DNA from: an uncultured Patescibacteria group bacterium
Lineage (GTDB): Bacteria > Patescibacteriota > Minisyncoccia > Phycocordibacterales > UBA12088
Length of the DNA: 35,180 nucleotides
Direction of reading: 5' to 3'
Assembly: GCA_947259245.1 (NCBI GenBank)
Contig: CAMYLP010000009.1
Span: 1 to 35,180, forward strand
The first letter of the stretch is position 1, and each line of letters starts with the position of its first letter. The notes below the pieces were generated by a model. That model searched no databases. It was not told the DNA's origin and was given only the letters and a program-made list of their open reading frames with translations. Shown piece after piece: positions 21,950 to 29,948 of the stretch. The translations under genes were made by a program, and so were the position numbers.

Positions 21950-23064
21950 ATGGTTCGTTTGTTAATAACAGCGTAGCGACTAATGTTTAGTACGATGCCA
22001 ACACCAGAGAGTGCCAGCAACAACGAGGTACCCCCGTGACTAATGAACGTAAGCGGCTCACCCGTCAAAGGCATGAGTCCTAGCATTGACGCAATATTCA
22101 TAAATGCCTGCGTCACCACCAGTATAACAACCCCCACAACCACGAGTCCACCGAACCTATCGGGGGCGCGTGCCGCGATTTGAAGACCTCGTATAGCGAA
22201 GAACAAAAACAGTGCGATTATCGACACACTTCCTACGAAGCCAAACTCCTCTGCCGCGACACTAAATATTGAATCTCCTATGGGCTCAGGAAGGTAGTTG
22301 AATTTTTGGACACTCTGTCCGTAGCCACGCCCCACCACCTGTCCCGAACCGATAGCGATCAGTGATTGCTTTATTTGATACCCACTACCCTGGGGATCGG
22401 CCACAGGATTGAAAAATGTCGTAACACGGTCCAGCAAGTACGGTCGCGCTGAGGCAAGCATGACCAAGCCTATGAACATGAAGAAACCCAGAAGTGCCAT
22501 GTGCCTGATGCGCATGCCAGCTGTCAAACTCATAGCCACTCCGGTCGCCGCCATGATGGCAAACGTGCCTGTGTCGGGCTGTAACAGTAGTATCACCGCT
22601 GAGAGTCCGAGTGTAATGAACAGACCCGCAAGCGCATACCGAACGTCGTTCATTTTTTTATAGTACAAACTATAGTACCACCCGAGACACAAGACGAAGG
22701 CTAATTTCAGTATTTCAGCAGGTTGTATGGAGAATGAAAATATCGACAACCAACGACGTGCACCATTCGCCTCATATCCCAGACCTGGGATGAAAACAAG
22801 CGCGGTCACAAGCAGCGCCGCAACAAAAAAGTACGGACTCATGTGACGGTACCGACGGTACGGTATACGGGTGAGAATGGTCAGTGCGATGAGTCCGCCA
22901 CAAATGCCGAACAAAAATTGAGAGAGCGCTACACTTGAAAATTGTGCCCCATCACGCGCAAGAAGCCCAAGAGATGCAGAGCTGAAGATGAAAAACCCAA
23001 TAATCACCAGTGCGAGCGTCGCAAGTAACAATGGCCGATCAACATGCTTATGAGGACGTGGCAT
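21946..23064 (-). CDS. ftsW: SEDS-family division protein FtsW
   Basis: FtsW polymerises lipid II at the division site together with a class B PBP. The 372-aa protein has about ten membrane segments, after a short basic N terminus (MPRPHKHVDR). Family landmarks are GARRWLSIFSFSIQPAEILKLAFVL near residue 105, LLQPDTGTFAIM near 160, GSGYQIKQSLIAIGSGQVVGRGYGQS near 230, and YLPEPIGDSIFSVAAEEFGF near 260, ending in PLTFISHGGTS. No class B PBP is in the window. The four-base overlap with murG and the six-base gap after mraY mark an operon. Confidence 0.95.
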   Translation of the reverse strand: MPRPHKHVDRPLLLATLALVIIGFFIFSSASLGLLARDGAQFSSVALSQFLFGICGGLIALTILTRIPYRRYRHMSPYFFVAALLVTALVFIPGLGYEANGARRWLSIFSFSIQPAEILKLAFVLCLGWYYSLYYKKMNDVRYALAGLFITLGLSAVILLLQPDTGTFAIMAATGVAMSLTAGMRIRHMALLGFFMFIGLVMLASARPYLLDRVTTFFNPVADPQGSGYQIKQSLIAIGSGQVVGRGYGQSVQKFNYLPEPIGDSIFSVAAEEFGFVGSVSIIALFLFFAIRGLQIAARAPDRFGGLVVVGVVILVVTQAFMNIASMLGLMPLTGEPLTFISHGGTSLLLALSGVGIVLNISRYAVINKRTI

Positions 23065-23070
23065 AGAGTA

Positions 23071-24150
23071 CTACTGCACCGAACCAGCAAGTGCGACTAT
23101 CACGCCAATGAATGCCACGATCATGGACAAAACCCAATACCGCATCGTCACTTTATAGGAAGGCCACCCAATCGATTCAAAGTGGTGGTGTATCGGTGCT
23201 ATACGAAAGACCTTCTTACTGAACAGCCGCTTACTCACAACTTGAATAACGTCTGAGGCGACGGTTACTACCAACGGGAACGCAATGAGCGGGAGGACCG
23301 CAACCCCTTTCCCCTCACCGAGTGTGTCTGTCATGAATGCGGTAATGGTTAACGCGAGCGTCAAACCCATAACACCCGTTTCGGTCATGTAAAATCGTGC
23401 AGGAGGTATGTTGAACCATAGAAACGCAAGCAACCCCCCCACAACGGTGCCACAGAACGCCGCAAGATCGATTTGGTTCTGAGCGATAGCAATGACACCG
23501 TAGCTTGCAAACATAATCGCAAATACACCGCCGGCGAGGCCGTCGACACCATCTATGACACCACCTGCATACACAGCAATACCTACAGCGACAAAAAACA
23601 GCATGAACCACGCACCAAGATCTATGGCACCATTGAACGGCACGGATATTTGCGATACTTCAAGCTTGTCGTAGAACCACCAAGCGGCAAACAAACACAC
23701 GGCGCCAACCACACTGAGGCGTTTACTGAGTGAAAGACCTCCTGCGAAGTGTGTGCCTGTGCCACGTACTTCCAAGAGATCGTCTAGGAAACCCACAACC
23801 GCTCCAACGAAGAGTGCAAATACCGGCAACCATGTTTGACTTCGTGATAAGAAGTCGAGCTTGTTCAACAGATCGCCTCCGATAGTACGTTCGAGAAACC
23901 AAATACCGAACATAGTCAGGAACACACTCGCCCAGACCACTATTCCGCCCATGCGTGGCGTATTCACTTCTCTCTCCTTGTGGAGTGCATCAAACAGCGG
24001 TGTGCCCCCACCCGCATAACCAACTTTCCCTGCTTTCTTTTTCCAGCATTTATGCTTGTACAGGTAATGCGTTACGATAGGAGTTATCGCTATGCCAATG
24101 AAGAACGCTATGGCGGTGGGGCTGAGTACTTTTATGAGGTCAACAACCAT
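23071..24150 (-). CDS. mraY: Phospho-N-acetylmuramoyl-pentapeptide transferase
   Basis: MraY makes lipid I from UDP-MurNAc-pentapeptide and undecaprenyl phosphate. The 359-aa protein has about ten membrane segments. Signatures are PRMGGIVVW near 66, the catalytic Asp pair FLDDLLEVR near 122, GVIDGVDGLAGG near 200 (usually NLTDGLDGLA), and the His loop PIHHHFESIGW near 325. The start ATG at 24150 has TATACT (extended by TGC) 15 bases upstream, predicting a leader of about nine bases. It is the first gene of the mraY-ftsW-murG-gltX-M23 run, which makes lipid II and uses it in the septum. Confidence 0.96.
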   Translation of the reverse strand: MVVDLIKVLSPTAIAFFIGIAITPIVTHYLYKHKCWKKKAGKVGYAGGGTPLFDALHKEREVNTPRMGGIVVWASVFLTMFGIWFLERTIGGDLLNKLDFLSRSQTWLPVFALFVGAVVGFLDDLLEVRGTGTHFAGGLSLSKRLSVVGAVCLFAAWWFYDKLEVSQISVPFNGAIDLGAWFMLFFVAVGIAVYAGGVIDGVDGLAGGVFAIMFASYGVIAIAQNQIDLAAFCGTVVGGLLAFLWFNIPPARFYMTETGVMGLTLALTITAFMTDTLGEGKGVAVLPLIAFPLVVTVASDVIQVVSKRLFSKKVFRIAPIHHHFESIGWPSYKVTMRYWVLSMIVAFIGVIVALAGSVQ

Positions 24151-24165
24151 TGTATCTGTCCCACC

Positions 24166-24171
24166 AGTATA
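24166..24171 (-). promoter_or_regulatory. -10 box of mraY
   Basis: Minus strand TATACT preceded by TGC (extended -10). The transcript should have a leader of about nine bases without a clear Shine-Dalgarno site. Confidence 0.5.
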
Positions 24172-24227
24172 GCATTTTCTTGGCTTGAACTATAGGCATA
24201 ATGCTGCCGAACGCTGTTGTGTAACCA

Positions 24228-24305
24228 TTGACAGTAAAGCTATTTTAGGTTATTATTGCGCGTGGAGCCTGCCCATCGCAGGTGTTTTGTTATCCGGAGG
24301 CAGTC
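24228..24305 (+). promoter_or_regulatory. Consensus promoter and leader of the 286-aa unknown gene
   Basis: TTGACA (24228-24233), a 17-nt spacer and TATTAT (24251-24256) form the strongest promoter in the window. The leader of about 43 nt has a small hairpin CCTGC / GCAGG, then TGTTTTGT, and then GGAGG five bases before the ATG at 24306. The hairpin with its T-rich tail could act as an attenuator, but the stem is only 5-6 bp. Confidence 0.75.
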
Positions 24306-25166
24306 ATGTCTGATACAGGAGAGCGGTGTTCCCTCAAAATGGTCGCAGTGTACATGTTTGTCGTTGGCGCATCTATAGCGCTGAACGTGGTTGCGGCGAT
24401 CGCACTGCTGTTGCCATTCGGGGCAGCAGCAGAGAAAGCGACGTCAGTCGCAACCGAGTGTTCCCACGTTAAGCTTGAGGCGCTGACAGCACTTATGGAG
24501 CGCACCACTAAGGAGCAGGAGCGCATGTATGGCCTTGTGAAGCAAATGATCGAACTGCAACACCAGCAACTCAGGCTAAGAGTCGATCAGGAAGTTTCTT
24601 CGATAGGTGATCGGCGGAAACCAGAGGGTTTGGTAGGTCGTGGAAATCTTGACGGTAGTGGTGCAGATGCACATGCTCGTGAAGAGGTCCAGGTGGCACC
24701 AAATGTATCACTTCCCACCTCCCTTCCAGACACCATCGTCCTCTCGGAGCGTATGAGCATTAAGTGGGACGGTACGGACGGTATGGTCTACCTCACCATA
24801 CCAAAGGAGGAGCTTGACTATGGATTTGCGGCATTCACGCTGCATGATAAGCACTTCCATCCGAGCACGGTTCCAGACGGTGCATACGGTGCCAAGGGCT
24901 ATGCTGACAATACCCACGAGTCGAGACTGTTGTTTCTCAACATGCTGGTATCACATCCCGCAAACGCCGACATCCTTGCGCCTGTTCTCGAGCATCTGCA
25001 CGAGGATGGTACGCTCGATATCGGTGCATGGAACCACATGCTGTACGGTGATATCACTATCCCGCTAGCATACGTCGACATGGACCGAATACTCGACTTG
25101 CAGGCACAGTTCGAAGAACTGGAACCAGGAGAGTACCTTAGCAACATCCACGCATTGTTTGCGTGA
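24306..25166 (+). CDS. Unknown membrane-anchored coiled-coil protein, 286 aa
   Basis: I do not recognise a family. The start is fixed by GGAGG five bases upstream. One membrane helix (about residues 11-35) is followed by a coiled-coil segment (about 45-95, EALTALMERTTKEQERMYGL and on), a low-complexity linker and a folded C-terminal domain (about 135-286). That domain includes VYLTIPKEELDYGFAAFTL and ILAPVLEHLHEDGTLD and is rich in His, Asp and Tyr. The domain probably lies outside the membrane. The gene has the strongest promoter here and a strong terminator at its end, so it is likely an abundant or regulated single-gene transcript. Confidence 0.75.
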   Translation: MSDTGERCSLKMVAVYMFVVGASIALNVVAAIALLLPFGAAAEKATSVATECSHVKLEALTALMERTTKEQERMYGLVKQMIELQHQQLRLRVDQEVSSIGDRRKPEGLVGRGNLDGSGADAHAREEVQVAPNVSLPTSLPDTIVLSERMSIKWDGTDGMVYLTIPKEELDYGFAAFTLHDKHFHPSTVPDGAYGAKGYADNTHESRLLFLNMLVSHPANADILAPVLEHLHEDGTLDIGAWNHMLYGDITIPLAYVDMDRILDLQAQFEELEPGEYLSNIHALFA

Positions 25167-25212
25167 CCGAAACGCCTCGGCAGGGCTACTTCAAAAAGAA
25201 AAATACAAGTAC

Positions 25213-25225
25213 CCGCCACAGGCGG
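25213..25225 (+). other. Short hairpin before the terminator
   Basis: CCGCC-ACA-GGCGG, six bases before the terminator at 25231. It may assist termination. Confidence 0.4.
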
Positions 25226-25230
25226 ACTAC

Positions 25231-25254
25231 AAACCGGGCTAGACCCGGTTTTGT
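25231..25254 (+). terminator. Intrinsic terminator
   Basis: The perfect 8-bp stem AAACCGGG / CCCGGTTT with loop CTAGA ends in TTTT and follows the 286-aa gene. Confidence 0.85.
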
Positions 25255-25281
25255 GCTATCTTGTAGCTTGGCAACATGTGG

Positions 25282-25287
25282 TAGAAT
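25282..25287 (+). promoter_or_regulatory. -10 box of the VanY-type gene
   Basis: TAGAAT preceded by TGG (extended -10), 17 bases before the ATG at 25305. TTGTAG at 25261-25266 is a possible -35. Confidence 0.45.
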
Positions 25288-25304
25288 AAGGGTCAACCTG
25301 CGAT

Positions 25305-26213
25305 ATGCCTTCGATACACCCCCGCATGATCACCATTGCACTAGCGCTTCTTATAGTGCTTGGTGTTGGTTCGCTCGTGCGTGCGATTCTCACTGAACGT
25401 CGTCTTGATGCGCTGGACACACAGCTGTCACAAACGTCACAAACGCTTGAAGACCTTTCTCGTACAGTAGATATACGCATGGATGCACAGCAGCAGCTTA
25501 CGGTGCAGCTGTCAGACCGTCTATATACAGAAGAGAAGATCGTTAGGGATATATCAGACTATTTGGAAGAATTTGACGAAGATGTTGATGATCTATCTAG
25601 CACAGTACGGACGCTGGAAAAGCTATCGACGACAGATCCGGAACTACTGCAGAAGTATTCCCGTGTTTTTTTCTTGAACGAGCACTATATGCCTGTGGAT
25701 CTTGAAGAGATAGATGAAAAGTATACCTATCCCAGCGACAAGACGCTTAGTATACATGCTGATGTGTGGCCGTACCTCGAAGAACTGCTTGAGGAGGCAG
25801 AAGATGACCGCGTTGAGCTTATGGTGCTCTCCGGTTTCCGTTCGTTCGATGAGCAGAGCTCCCTAAAGGACGAGTACCTCGTGCGGTACGGTACCGGCGC
25901 CAACACCTTCAGCGCCGACCAGGGCTATAGTGAGCACCAACTCGGCACGTCCGTCGACTTTACAGAGCCCGACGGTGGAGACAATCTTGATACCTTCGGC
26001 TCAACAGAAGAGTTCAAATGGCTGATGAAGAATGCGCATAAATATGGTTTTGTACTCTCTTACCCTGAAGACAACGACTATTATGTTTACGAACCGTGGC
26101 ACTGGCGTTTTGTTGGTGAAGAACTTGCCCGTGACCTGCGCCGTAACGATAAGTATCTGTACGAGTTGGAGCAGCGTGAGATCGACGGGTATCTGGGTGA
26201 TTTGTTCGACTAA
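25305..26213 (+). CDS. D-alanyl-D-alanine carboxypeptidase, M15B/VanY family
   Basis: M15 enzymes are zinc D,D-carboxypeptidases that trim the terminal D-Ala of peptidoglycan stem peptides. The 302-aa protein has an N-terminal membrane anchor (about residues 8-28), a coiled-coil stretch (about 30-110), and a C-terminal catalytic domain with VLSGFRSFDEQ near 183, the zinc motif SEHQLGTSVDF (S-x-H-x4-x-D type) near 210, and EPWHWRF with the third ligand and general base near 265. It acts outside the membrane. The ATG at 26 kb side is clear from domain length; an internal ATG at 25326 is the alternative. It lies opposite the wall-synthesis operon. A bidirectional terminator follows. Confidence 0.92.
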   Translation: MPSIHPRMITIALALLIVLGVGSLVRAILTERRLDALDTQLSQTSQTLEDLSRTVDIRMDAQQQLTVQLSDRLYTEEKIVRDISDYLEEFDEDVDDLSSTVRTLEKLSTTDPELLQKYSRVFFLNEHYMPVDLEEIDEKYTYPSDKTLSIHADVWPYLEELLEEAEDDRVELMVLSGFRSFDEQSSLKDEYLVRYGTGANTFSADQGYSEHQLGTSVDFTEPDGGDNLDTFGSTEEFKWLMKNAHKYGFVLSYPEDNDYYVYEPWHWRFVGEELARDLRRNDKYLYELEQREIDGYLGDLFD

Positions 26214-26224
26214 CCTGATGCGAC

Positions 26225-26250
26225 AAAAACCACCCGTAGGGGTGGTTTTT
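26225..26250. terminator. Bidirectional intrinsic terminator
   Basis: AAAAACCACCC / GGGTGGTTTTT is an 11-bp inverted repeat. It lies between the carboxypeptidase gene and convergent rpsI and can stop transcription in both directions. Confidence 0.9.
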
Positions 26251-26253
26251 CTG

Positions 26254-26649
26254 CTACCGTTTGCTCCACTGTGGCGCACGGCGTGCCTTCTTCAGACCAA
26301 ATTTTCTTCGTTCCTTCATACGCGGATCACGACGTAGATATCCAGCCCCTTTCAGCGGGACTCGAAGGTTTTCCTCATACTTGGTGAGTGCACGTGCAAT
26401 ACCGTGTCGTACCGCCTCCGATTGTGATGAGATGCCACCACCCTTAACATGAACTGAGACATTGAACTTCTGGTCTAATCCTTCAACATCAAAAGGTTCT
26501 GCAATATGCCTACGGAGTACGTCGGTTGGAAAGTACTCGTCAACACTCTTATCATTTACCGTAACCGCATGCTTCCCTGCCGGCGTGATACGGACTCTCG
26601 CCGTTGAGGTTTTACGGCGCCCAATTGCCTCAATGTATCGATCAGCCAT
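26254..26649 (-). CDS. rpsI: Small-subunit ribosomal protein uS9
   Basis: uS9 places its C-terminal tail near the P-site tRNA. The 131-aa product has GRRKTSTARVRITPAG, VKGGGISSQSEAVRHGIARAL, and ends in the canonical Ser-Lys-Arg (APQWSKR). It is the last gene of the ribosomal run. GATACT ten bases before the ATG could give a separate short-leader transcript. Confidence 0.98.
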   Translation of the reverse strand: MADRYIEAIGRRKTSTARVRITPAGKHAVTVNDKSVDEYFPTDVLRRHIAEPFDVEGLDQKFNVSVHVKGGGISSQSEAVRHGIARALTKYEENLRVPLKGAGYLRRDPRMKERRKFGLKKARRAPQWSKR

Positions 26650-26652
26650 AAT

Positions 26653-27018
26653 TTATTCAAGTATCGTTAAGTTCTTCATGCGAACAGCGCGCAGTCGGTT
26701 GTTCGGCAACATGCCGTACACTGCCTTGCGTAAAATTTCACGGTACCCCTTCTTCGCGATGACCTGAGACATAGGTTCTCGTCGTAGACCTCCAGGATAT
26801 CCAGAGTATCGCTGATACGTTTTCTGTGCACGTTTTCGTTCATCGATAAACAATTTGCTCGCATTTTCTACGGTTACTTGGACCGGTGCAGCTTGATGAC
26901 GAACAGCATCAGTCCTATTCTTGCCCATCAACAGATGAGCAACTTCTGTAGCCACGCGGCCAAGGCGCTTTCCCTGCGCGTCTATTGTATGTTCTTGTAT
27001 TGGTGCTTGTGCTTTCAT
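26653..27018 (-). CDS. rplM: Large-subunit ribosomal protein uL13
   Basis: uL13 is an early-assembling 23S rRNA-binding protein. The 121-aa product has the family's LGRVATEVAHLLMGKNR, YQRYSGYPGGLRREPM and AVYGMLPNNRLRAVRMKNL. It is about 20 residues shorter than the E. coli protein, mainly at the C terminus. A TAGAAT -10 lies six bases before the ATG and overlaps the rplQ stop, so rplM may be transcribed separately and leaderless even inside the cluster. Confidence 0.97.
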   Translation of the reverse strand: MKAQAPIQEHTIDAQGKRLGRVATEVAHLLMGKNRTDAVRHQAAPVQVTVENASKLFIDERKRAQKTYQRYSGYPGGLRREPMSQVIAKKGYREILRKAVYGMLPNNRLRAVRMKNLTILE

Positions 27019-27024
27019 AGGTCC

Positions 27025-27030
27025 ATTCTA
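27025..27030 (-). promoter_or_regulatory. -10 box embedded in the rplQ stop codon, for rplM
   Basis: Minus strand TAGAAT begins with the TAG stop of rplQ and is followed by exactly six bases and the rplM ATG. Confidence 0.5.
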
Positions 27031-27381
27031 TACAAATCCGATGAATGCTTTTGTCGCACCGTCACCTGCCCGTGTACCAACGCGTACGATACGCACATAC
27101 CCTCCCGGTCGATCTTTGTACTTTGGCCCGATTTCAACAAATAGCTTGCTGGTTGCCCGTGCGTCGTTGCCAAGGCGGGCACTAACAAGACGACGGTTTG
27201 CAACGGTATCTTCTCGAGCAACGGTCACGAGACGTTCAATAAAGGGTCGAAGACTCTTTGCCTTTGCCTCTGTTGTTATCATCTTTCCCTCGAGGATCAA
27301 GTTGTGTGCCAGAGATCGCATCAACGCTCTACGTACTTTACGTTCCCGTCCCAATTTCTTTACTTTGCTGTGATGTAACAT
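27028..27381 (-). CDS. rplQ: Large-subunit ribosomal protein bL17
   Basis: The 117-aa product begins MLHHSKVKKLGRERKVRRALMRSL, the standard bL17 start, and continues with ITTEAKAKSLRPFIERLVT and the C-terminal GYVRIVRVGTRAGDGA. The frame is open 12 codons upstream, but the ATG at 27381 fits the family and follows a TATACT box by eight bases. Confidence 0.97.
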   Translation of the reverse strand: MLHHSKVKKLGRERKVRRALMRSLAHNLILEGKMITTEAKAKSLRPFIERLVTVAREDTVANRRLVSARLGNDARATSKLFVEIGPKYKDRPGGYVRIVRVGTRAGDGATKAFIGFV

Positions 27382-27389
27382 GGTGATTG

Positions 27390-27395
27390 AGTATA
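27390..27395 (-). promoter_or_regulatory. -10 box of rplQ
   Basis: Minus strand TATACT eight bases before the rplQ ATG, in the 39-nt gap after rpoA. It suggests an internal promoter in the ribosomal cluster. Confidence 0.45.
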
Positions 27396-27420
27396 CCGTT
27401 CCTATCTTGAATCGCAAGTG

Positions 27421-28404
27421 TTAGCGGAGTGTTATACCGAAGTCCGATAACGCACGCTTGATCTCTTGCAGACCTTTCAATCCAAGACCCTCGATGGCGA
27501 GAATATCCTCCTCCTTTTTACGGGCAAGACCTCCTACCGTACGTATGTTAGCGTTCGTCAATGCACTGATCGTACGTGTCGATAGCTTAAGCGACTCAAT
27601 ACGCGTTTTCAGCACATCGACATCGATCTGTTCCTTTTGCTTTTCGACGCGAGGTGCAGACGGCTCAGGTGCCTCGCTAACAGCTGCTTCGGCGTCATGT
27701 TCGTCTTCGTGCGAGTCCTTGAACCCGACGATGGCCTTGAGTTGATGGATCATAATCTCCACCGAACGCTCCAACGCCTCACGAGGTGTGATGGCACCGT
27801 CTGTTTCGATGAATATACTAAGACGATTGAAATCAGTGCGATCACCTACACGCATGTTCTCTACCTCGTAGTTCACGCGACGTATGGGAGTGAATGTGGC
27901 GTCAAGATGTATGGCACCGATTTCTGCCTTTTCTTCCGTCCGTGCTTCTCGGGGGACGTAGCCCAATCCCTTCTCCACTGTAATTTCTGCAGATATGGTA
28001 CTATTTTTTGCGGTGAGTGTTGCCAAATGCTGATCCGGATTAAGTACTTCGACTTGTCCGGACGTCACAATATCAGCTGCTGTAACCTCCTTGGCACCTT
28101 TCACGTTCAGCGCCAGCGTCTGCGGTTCGTTGCCCGACATTGAGAAACGTACACGCTTAAGGTTGAGAAGTATAGTGATGACATCCTCTTGCACTCCGTC
28201 GATAGTTGAGAATTCATGTGGAACACCCTCTATCTTAACAGAGGTAACCGCAGAACCGGTAAGTGATGAGAGAATGATTCGACGCAAAGAGTTGCCGAGT
28301 GTGTGACCGTAACCCGGAAACAGACCGTCGATCTCGAATAGTGCAGAGGTGTCCTCCTCTTTTACGACACGGGGCTTGGATGGTAGTGCAACGTTGTTGT
28401 CCAT
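27421..28404 (-). CDS. rpoA: RNA polymerase alpha subunit
   Basis: The 327-aa protein has the dimerising N-terminal domain (GYGHTLGNSLRRIILSSL near 31-48, EFSTIDGVQEDV near 64) and, after an acidic linker (about 230-255), the C-terminal domain with its helix-hairpin-helix (LSTRTISALTNANIRTVGGL and AIEGLGLKGLQEIKRAL). Both domains are complete, so UP-element and activator contacts are possible. It lies between rpsD and rplQ in the standard bacterial order. Confidence 0.98.
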   Translation of the reverse strand: MDNNVALPSKPRVVKEEDTSALFEIDGLFPGYGHTLGNSLRRIILSSLTGSAVTSVKIEGVPHEFSTIDGVQEDVITILLNLKRVRFSMSGNEPQTLALNVKGAKEVTAADIVTSGQVEVLNPDQHLATLTAKNSTISAEITVEKGLGYVPREARTEEKAEIGAIHLDATFTPIRRVNYEVENMRVGDRTDFNRLSIFIETDGAITPREALERSVEIMIHQLKAIVGFKDSHEDEHDAEAAVSEAPEPSAPRVEKQKEQIDVDVLKTRIESLKLSTRTISALTNANIRTVGGLARKKEEDILAIEGLGLKGLQEIKRALSDFGITLR

Positions 28405-28449
28405 ACGTTTACTAGTAGTGAAGCTGGTAAGAAATAATGACGATAGCTA

Positions 28450-29067
28450 TTAACGACTGTAGTACTCAAGTATAGCACCTGGACTTCCGGGCATTTCTGT
28501 CATGTCGGCGGTCGGACGGGCGTTTACCTTCCCTTCCATCTTCTTTACGTTAAGCGTAAGCCATGCTGGCGTAGATGCTTCCTCAATAGACTGTTTCAGT
28601 CGTTCTGCTATGGGAAGGGCTTTTGTACGGTCACGTACGGCAATACTATCGCCTTCACGTACTTGGACACTTGGAACGGTCGTGCGCGTACCATTGAGCA
28701 GAACGTGACCGTGCGACACGAACTGGCGTGCAGCACGTCGTGTTGAGGCAAGACCAAGTCGGTACACGACATTATCCAAGCGCATTTCAAGCTGCTCGAT
28801 GAGACGAACGATCGGGTCCATGCCAAGTGCGGAGACACGATTCGACTCTTCAACATAGCGCCGTAGCTGGCGCTCGGAGATTCCATACGCAAATCGGACG
28901 CGTTGTTTTTCAAGTAGCTGCTTGCCGTAATCGGAAACGTTGCGACGTCGTCCGCGGACGTTCTTTGTATGCCGCGCTTCACTGAGCATGTACTTTTGTG
29001 TCTGGCACTTATCGTAGACACCTGCCCCGAGACGTCGACATACTTTATATGTTGGTTGAATTTTCAT
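28450..29067 (-). CDS. rpsD: Small-subunit ribosomal protein uS4
   Basis: uS4 is a primary 16S rRNA binder and the usual autorepressor of this operon. The 205-aa product begins MKIQPTYKVCRRLGAGVYDKC, with only two of the possible zinc cysteines, and has the S4 RNA-binding domain (RLDNVVYRLGLASTRRAARQFVSHGHVLLNG). The ATG at 29067 matches family starts; an upstream ATG at 29085 overlaps the rpsK stop (TAATG) and would add six residues. Confidence 0.97.
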   Translation of the reverse strand: MKIQPTYKVCRRLGAGVYDKCQTQKYMLSEARHTKNVRGRRRNVSDYGKQLLEKQRVRFAYGISERQLRRYVEESNRVSALGMDPIVRLIEQLEMRLDNVVYRLGLASTRRAARQFVSHGHVLLNGTRTTVPSVQVREGDSIAVRDRTKALPIAERLKQSIEEASTPAWLTLNVKKMEGKVNARPTADMTEMPGSPGAILEYYSR

Positions 29068-29084
29068 ATGACTATTCGTATGCA

Positions 29085-29519
29085 TTAGACACGCCGAGGT
29101 TTCCGTTGTCGTGGACCGTTAAATGGCATTGGTGTCTCGTCACGTATCCCCGACAGCGAGATGCCTTTTCCGGCGAAACTGCGCATTGCTGCCTCGCGAC
29201 CGGCGCCCACACCACGTATAACCACGTCGACCTCACTCATTCCCATTTGAATGGCCTTGTCTGCCATCAGCTCGCCTACCTTGGCGGCTGCAAAGGGTGT
29301 ACTCTTCTTGGCACCTTTAAATCCCAAGCTTCCTGCGCTACTTGCCACGAGCGTATTGCCGCGCTTATCAGTAAGTGTGACCAGTGTGTTGTTGTACGTT
29401 GCCTGTACGTTGAGCGTACCACGGTCAACTTTCTTTCGCGCACTTCGAGAAAGTGCACGCGCACGTAGACCTTCGTTTACCGATGACCCTGATTTCTTTA
29501 CAATTCGTTTCTTACCCAT
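29085..29519 (-). CDS. rpsK: Small-subunit ribosomal protein uS11
   Basis: The 144-aa product has the family core (TLNVQATYNNTLVTLTD, SSAGSLGFKGAKKSTPFAA, VVIRGVGAGREAAMRS) and the C-terminal basic tail (PMPFNGPRQRKPRRV). The N terminus is basic and unstructured, as usual. It lies between rpsM and rpsD. Confidence 0.98.
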   Translation of the reverse strand: MGKKRIVKKSGSSVNEGLRARALSRSARKKVDRGTLNVQATYNNTLVTLTDKRGNTLVASSAGSLGFKGAKKSTPFAAAKVGELMADKAIQMGMSEVDVVIRGVGAGREAAMRSFAGKGISLSGIRDETPMPFNGPRQRKPRRV

Positions 29520-29548
29520 AGGAGTACCTGAATATTACGTGTGCGAAG

Positions 29549-29932
29549 CTACTTCTTTTCAACCTTACGACGTCCACTACCCATTGTTTTGCGGACACCC
29601 TTGAGCGTACGTGCGTTTGTCTTTGTGTGCTGACCACGACATGGGAGTCGCTTCAAGTGACGGCTTCCACGATAACTTGCTACATCCTTTAAACGCTTTA
29701 TGTGCGATCCTACCTCTCTGCGGAGTTCTCCTTCGATGAGTAGACCTCTGTTCTCAATTGCTGAGCGTATGGCTTTCTCTTCGTCCGTTGATAGATCTTT
29801 TGCCTTCTTACCTAGATCAATCTTCGCATCGTTCAGAATGTCATGCGCCATCGGCCGACCAACACCGTATACTTCGGTGAGTCCTATTTCCAAACGCTTA
29901 TTATCGGGAATGGTAATACCAGCTATACGCAT
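29549..29932 (-). CDS. rpsM: Small-subunit ribosomal protein uS13
   Basis: uS13 contacts the large subunit at the head bridge. The 127-aa product begins MRIAGITIPDNKRLEIGLTE and has the helix-hairpin-helix-like YGVGRPMAHDI and the basic C-terminal RLPCRGQHTKTNARTLKG. It follows rpmJ by 16 nt. Confidence 0.98.
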   Translation of the reverse strand: MRIAGITIPDNKRLEIGLTEVYGVGRPMAHDILNDAKIDLGKKAKDLSTDEEKAIRSAIENRGLLIEGELRREVGSHIKRLKDVASYRGSRHLKRLPCRGQHTKTNARTLKGVRKTMGSGRRKVEKK

Positions 29933-29948
29933 AACTATGTTTGTCTTC

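Noticed and set aside
25163-25396. 77-aa plus-strand frame between the unknown gene and the carboxypeptidase gene
   Set aside because: It covers a terminator and a promoter, overlaps the start of the carboxypeptidase gene in another frame, and has a composition unlike a protein.
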